Assembly (NCBI RefSeq): GCF_013359945.1
Contig: NZ_JABWCS010000219.1
Span: forward strand, 124,001-188,000
Source of the DNA: Paenibacillus agri
GTDB lineage: Bacteria; Bacillota; Bacilli; Paenibacillales; Paenibacillaceae
Length of the DNA stretch: 64,000 nt
Direction: 5' to 3'
Within the stretch, counting starts at the first letter, position 1. Every line of letters starts with the position of its first letter. The notes beneath the pieces are model-generated. The model searched no databases. It was not told where the DNA came from and was given only the letters and a program-made list of their open reading frames with translations. Both the position numbers and the translations under genes were made by a program. Below are positions 61,019 through 64,000 of this stretch, piece after piece.

Positions 61019-62563
61019 ATGATTATTCCAGTCAAGAAACGAATTCAGATTTTTGATACCACGCTGCGTGACGGCGAGCAAGCACCGGGTGCGAGTCTGA
61101 CACCGGAGCAAAAGATCCTGCTGGCCTACAAGCTTGCAGAATTGGGCGTAGATGTGATGGAACCGGGATTCCCAGTGTCCAGCCCTGGTGACTTTAATGC
61201 TGTGGAGACCATTTCACGCAAGATACGGAACGTGGAAATTTGCGGATTTGCCCGTGCAGTCAAGGGTGATATCGATGCAGCTGTAAAGGCGACCCGTGAT
61301 GCCGAGCGGCGGCGGATTCACTTGTTCATTTCCTCCTCGGACATTCATCTTCAGCATCAGCTGCGGATGAGCAGACCCGAAGTGGTGGCAAAAGCCCGTG
61401 AGATGACGGCATACGCCCGTCAATTCACAGATGTTGTAGAGTTCACGGCGATGGATGCTGCTCGGACTAATATTGATGACCTGATTGAGATGGTGGAGGC
61501 TGTCATCGAAGAAGGCGCTACTATTATTAACCTGCCAGATACGGTTGGTTACGCGCTGCCACATGAATACGGTGAAATGTTCCGGCGGGTGCGGCTGGGG
61601 GCCAGAGGAGGAGATAAAGTCATCTACAGTGCCCACTGTCACAACGATCTGGGGCTTGCCGTGGCTAACAGCCTGGCGGCCATTGAGGGAGGCGCCACAC
61701 AAATCGAGGTCACCGTCAATGGTGTCGGTGAGCGAACAGGCAACTGTGCCCTGGAGGAACTGGTCATGGCGCTGGAGACCCGTGGCGATGTTCTGGGTGC
61801 AGAGACTGGCATTGCACTGGATCAGCTGTATGAGTCTTCACGACTGATCAGCAGCGCGATGCATTTTCCCATTGCTTACAATAAACCAGTCGTCGGCAGA
61901 AATGCATTTCAGCATGAGTCGGGTATTCACCAGGATGGTTTGCTGAAGGATCGCAGCACCTATGAGATCATGGACCCGGAACGCCTTGGTATTCCGCGCA
62001 GCATGATTATCCTGGGCAAGCATTCCGGCCGTCATGCGCTGAAGGACAGAGCCGCCAAATACGGTATTGCTCTGGAACCGGCGGAGCTGGACGCCCTGTA
62101 CGAGTCGTTCAAAGAGACAGCTGACCGGCAAAAGGTTGTCAGTGACGAGCAGCTTCTGCAGATGGTGAGCAGTACCACTGGACAGCAAGCCCAGGTCTAT
62201 GAGCTGGGCGAGGTACAGGTGCTGGCGGGAAGCGCAGCACGGCGTGTAGCTGCTGTGACCGTGCGCCATTTGCAGAGCGGCAGCGAGACCTCTCATACCA
62301 GCACAGGTGATGGTCCGCTCGGAGCGATTATTGCTGCGATTGGGCAAGGAATTGCGGAGGATATTGATTTTGCCGGGCTGGAGCTGCACTCGCTGAGCAG
62401 CGGAGAGAATGCCCAGGCTGAGGCCGCTGTGATGGTGGAATGGGGCGGCGCCAAATTCAGGGGGACGGCGATTCACCAGGATATCGTAATGGCTGCCGGA
62501 CTGGCCTATATTGCAGCCTGCAACGCGGCGCTTCTGTCCGTACGGAATGTAGAAGCGGAGTAG
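61019..62563 (+). CDS. leuA: 2-isopropylmalate synthase
   Basis: AGGAGGG lies 9 nt before ATG 61019. The 514-residue enzyme has the HMGL-like barrel start RIQIFDTTLRDGEQAPG, metal His residues in YSAHCHNDLGLAVAN, GVGERTGNCALEE, QHESGIHQDG and a C-terminal LeuA regulatory domain (about 385-505). It condenses 2-oxoisovalerate with acetyl-CoA, the first step of leucine synthesis, and is usually inhibited by leucine. It stands alone, without ilv or leuBCD neighbours, behind a long leader with two T-boxes. Confidence 0.95.
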   Translation: MIIPVKKRIQIFDTTLRDGEQAPGASLTPEQKILLAYKLAELGVDVMEPGFPVSSPGDFNAVETISRKIRNVEICGFARAVKGDIDAAVKATRDAERRRIHLFISSSDIHLQHQLRMSRPEVVAKAREMTAYARQFTDVVEFTAMDAARTNIDDLIEMVEAVIEEGATIINLPDTVGYALPHEYGEMFRRVRLGARGGDKVIYSAHCHNDLGLAVANSLAAIEGGATQIEVTVNGVGERTGNCALEELVMALETRGDVLGAETGIALDQLYESSRLISSAMHFPIAYNKPVVGRNAFQHESGIHQDGLLKDRSTYEIMDPERLGIPRSMIILGKHSGRHALKDRAAKYGIALEPAELDALYESFKETADRQKVVSDEQLLQMVSSTTGQQAQVYELGEVQVLAGSAARRVAAVTVRHLQSGSETSHTSTGDGPLGAIIAAIGQGIAEDIDFAGLELHSLSSGENAQAEAAVMVEWGGAKFRGTAIHQDIVMAAGLAYIAACNAALLSVRNVEAE

Positions 62564-62725
62564 CCAAAAGATGTGCGCTGGCCAACCTGTTCGGCGGATC
62601 GCCGCTAGAAATCGGCTTTACGATTGCGCCGGAGGCCGTTTTATCCGCGATTCTCAGCTCCATAGTTCTTCAGGTTTCGGCGAAAGGGAAGGCATGGCCC
62701 CCACTTAGCTGTCTTATATTGACTA

Positions 62726-62763
62726 TACCCGCTGTCTGAACTGGAGATAGCGGGTTCTTTTTT
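62726..62763 (+). terminator. Terminator of leuA
   Basis: ACCCGCTGTCT and AGATAGCGGGT pair (one mismatch) around a short loop, followed by TTCTTTTTT. The 62564-62725 stretch before it has no supported gene. Confidence 0.85.
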
Positions 62764-62809
62764 GCCATAAAATCACGGGGAATATTAAGGGGAATTGCCT
62801 TTGTCAAGG

Positions 62810-63068
62810 TGTGGACAACGTTATCCACATATTCCGGCCGAATTGTGTAAAAAGTGCGTAAAATCAGCAATACCAGCTCTTTTTTTAAGGGCTTTGATTA
62901 GATGGGGGGATGTGAGGTTATTCTGTGGAAATTGTGGATAATGTGGATAGTATAGTGGATAATATTTCCTTGACAACAGAAAGGGCGATTTAATCCATAA
63001 AAAAAGCCCCGAAGGGCTGTGTTTAACAAAGAGTTATGCACGAAAACTGGGGATAGAGTTGTGGATAA
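62810..63068. promoter_or_regulatory. DnaA-box cluster
   Basis: Perfect TTATCCACA boxes: 62821-62829 (plus), 62933-62941 and 63060-63068 (both reverse, TGTGGATAA). One-mismatch boxes: TGTGGACAA 62810-62818, TGTGGATAG 62942-62950, AGTGGATAA 62954-62962. The first two form an inverted pair separated by 2 bp. No replication gene is in the window. Confidence 0.75.
62998..63020 (-). terminator. Terminator of the ABC-F gene
   Basis: On the minus strand AGCCC-TTCG-GGGCT runs into TTTTTTT, about 100 bp after the ABC-F stop codon. Confidence 0.8.
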
Positions 63069-63122
63069 GTATATTTGAACAAATTGGGAACTGTAAAAAT
63101 ATTTTTTTGAAGCAGATTTACA

Positions 63123-64000
63123 TTATTCGTCAGCAAGGATTTCCCATTCGCTAAAAAATTGACTCAATCGTTCCTTCTTGTCCTTCAATTCTTCTTCATG
63201 CTGCTGAAGCGCCAAATAATCCTGGTAGACTTCCGGTTTGGTCATCTCATTCTCTATAACAGCAATCTCTTCTTCCACTGTCGCTATGCTCTCTTCCAGT
63301 TCAGTGATCCGGCGCTGACGGTTACGTTCCTCCCGCTTGGCCTGTTTGTCTGCTTCAAAGGAAGAGGCCGTGCCTTTCTCGGCGGGAGGTGGCTCTTTGT
63401 CGATGTTTTTAGCAGCAGACTTGAGCGCAGCTTGTTCGGCGGCCTCCTTGGCGATGTCCTCTAGCTCCCGCTTTTTCTCAATATAGTCGTCGTAGTTACC
63501 GAGATACGGGTCGATGCCGTCCGGGTGCAATTCCAGCACACGCTCTGCCATTTTATTGAGGAAATAACGGTCATGGGAAATGAACAGCAGTGTGCCTTCA
63601 AAATCAATCAGGGCTGATTCCAGCACTTCACGGCTGACGAGATCCAGATGGTTCGTCGGCTCATCCAGGATGAGCATGTTAGCGCCGCGCAGCATCAGCT
63701 TGGAGAGCGCCACACGCGCTTTTTCCCCACCGCTCAGTGCAGAGACTTTCTTTAGAACATCTTCACCACTGAACAGGAAGTTGCCGAGGATCGTACGAAT
63801 TCTGGCTTCCTCCAGCATTGGATATTCACTCCATAGCTCTTCCAGTACCGTATTTCGCGGATTCAGGCGTGTTTGTTCCTGGTCATAGTACCCGATTTTG
63901 ACTTTGGTGCCCCAGTTTACCGTTCCAGCAGAAGGCTCACGTGTGCCCATCATGCATTGCAGCATCGTGGACTTGCCAATCCCGTTCGGTCCAATTAACG
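63123..64000 (-). CDS. ABC-F family ATPase, C-terminal part (partial at right edge)
   Basis: The frame is open to the window edge; the first visible codons give a Walker A GPNGIGKST. Then come the signature SALSGGEKARVALSKLML, Walker B LILDEPTNHLD and the switch FISHDRYFLNK, followed by a long coiled-coil C-terminal extension (about the last 110 residues). This is the second ATPase half of an ABC-F translation factor, YdiF-like by its tail. ABC-F proteins act on the ribosome E-site. The N-terminal ATPase and linker lie outside the window. Confidence 0.92.
   Translation of the reverse strand, partial: LIGPNGIGKSTMLQCMMGTREPSAGTVNWGTKVKIGYYDQEQTRLNPRNTVLEELWSEYPMLEEARIRTILGNFLFSGEDVLKKVSALSGGEKARVALSKLMLRGANMLILDEPTNHLDLVSREVLESALIDFEGTLLFISHDRYFLNKMAERVLELHPDGIDPYLGNYDDYIEKKRELEDIAKEAAEQAALKSAAKNIDKEPPPAEKGTASSFEADKQAKREERNRQRRITELEESIATVEEEIAVIENEMTKPEVYQDYLALQQHEEELKDKKERLSQFFSEWEILADE

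Noticed and set aside
60845..61111. Minus-strand ORF of 88 codons rich in Phe and Leu
   Set aside because: It is the reverse translation of the T-free array and runs into the leuA coding sequence; no ribosome site.
62440..62739. Plus-strand ORF running past the leuA stop
   Set aside because: No ribosome site; most of it overlaps leuA in another frame and the remainder matches nothing I know.
62810..63068. Chromosomal origin of replication
   Set aside because: Boxes are present, but there is no dnaA, dnaN, rpmH or clear AT-rich unwinding element nearby.

Overview
The window looks like chromosomal DNA of an endospore-forming, Gram-positive, low/mid-GC Bacillales, most probably a Paenibacillus. 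The sequence-level reasons are strong AGGAGG ribosome binding sites with frequent TTG/GTG starts, spore genes (H-type SASP, SpoVB-like flippase, SleB-like hydrolase), T-box leaders, an SLH-domain surface protein, a BTAD-type response regulator and a Ku/LigD end-joining set. Nothing resembles a plasmid, phage or insertion sequence. Both edges cut genes: a sensor kinase on the left and an ABC-F ATPase on the right.

Layout. 1-6.8 kb: a hybrid sensor kinase with its REC-wHTH-BTAD response regulator, an MHYT-PAS-GGDEF-EAL c-di-GMP enzyme and a soluble PAS chemoreceptor. 6.8-11 kb: small accessory genes (AIM24, a coiled-coil membrane protein, an M50-like protease, a vWA-like remnant, a WYL regulator). 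11.3-17 kb: a five-gene oligopeptide/dipeptide ABC importer. 17-21.7 kb (minus strand): a cell-envelope group of polysaccharide deacetylase, SpoVB-like flippase, amidase, sortase and a small LPKTG protein. 21.9-31 kb: dNTPase, flavin oxidoreductase, chemoreceptor, hydroxyacid dehydrogenase, RNA phosphodiesterase, SleB-like hydrolase, metallo-hydrolase and a UgtP-like glycosyltransferase. 31-34.5 kb: a TetR/YhgE pair with matching operators. 34.8-39.4 kb: the large subunit of glutamate synthase as a single gene. 39.6-45.8 kb: an ABC exporter, an M23 peptidase-bactofilin pair, cardiolipin synthase and a YitT protein. 46-48.4 kb: an SLH protein with a long Pro-Thr linker. 48.6-55.3 kb: LigD-type polymerase, DNA ligase and Ku on the minus strand, split by a plus-strand ECF sigma / anti-sigma / two-secreted-paralogue cassette. 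55.5-59.3 kb: two small genes (one SspH) and the tRNA t6A operon tsaE-tsaB-rimI-tsaD. 59.3-62.6 kb: an exceptionally long leader followed by leuA. 62.8-63.1 kb: a DnaA-box cluster. 63.1 kb to the end: the ABC-F gene.

The most unusual part is the 1.7-kb stretch between tsaD and leuA. A near-consensus promoter overlapping the tsaD stop codon drives two tandem T-box leaders, each with its own terminator and both most easily read as leucine (CTC). They are followed by hairpins, an array of 11-bp repeats, a nested inverted-repeat block, and a second 11-bp array that is almost free of T and carries A-tracts at helical phase. LeuA is the first convincing gene after this. Other points of interest are the ECF sigma locus, in which the anti-sigma extracellular domain is repeated in two separate secreted proteins; a sortase next to an LPKTG protein that lacks a membrane anchor; a kinase whose first catalytic module and receiver domain have both lost their phosphorylation residues; and the DnaA-box cluster far from any replication gene.
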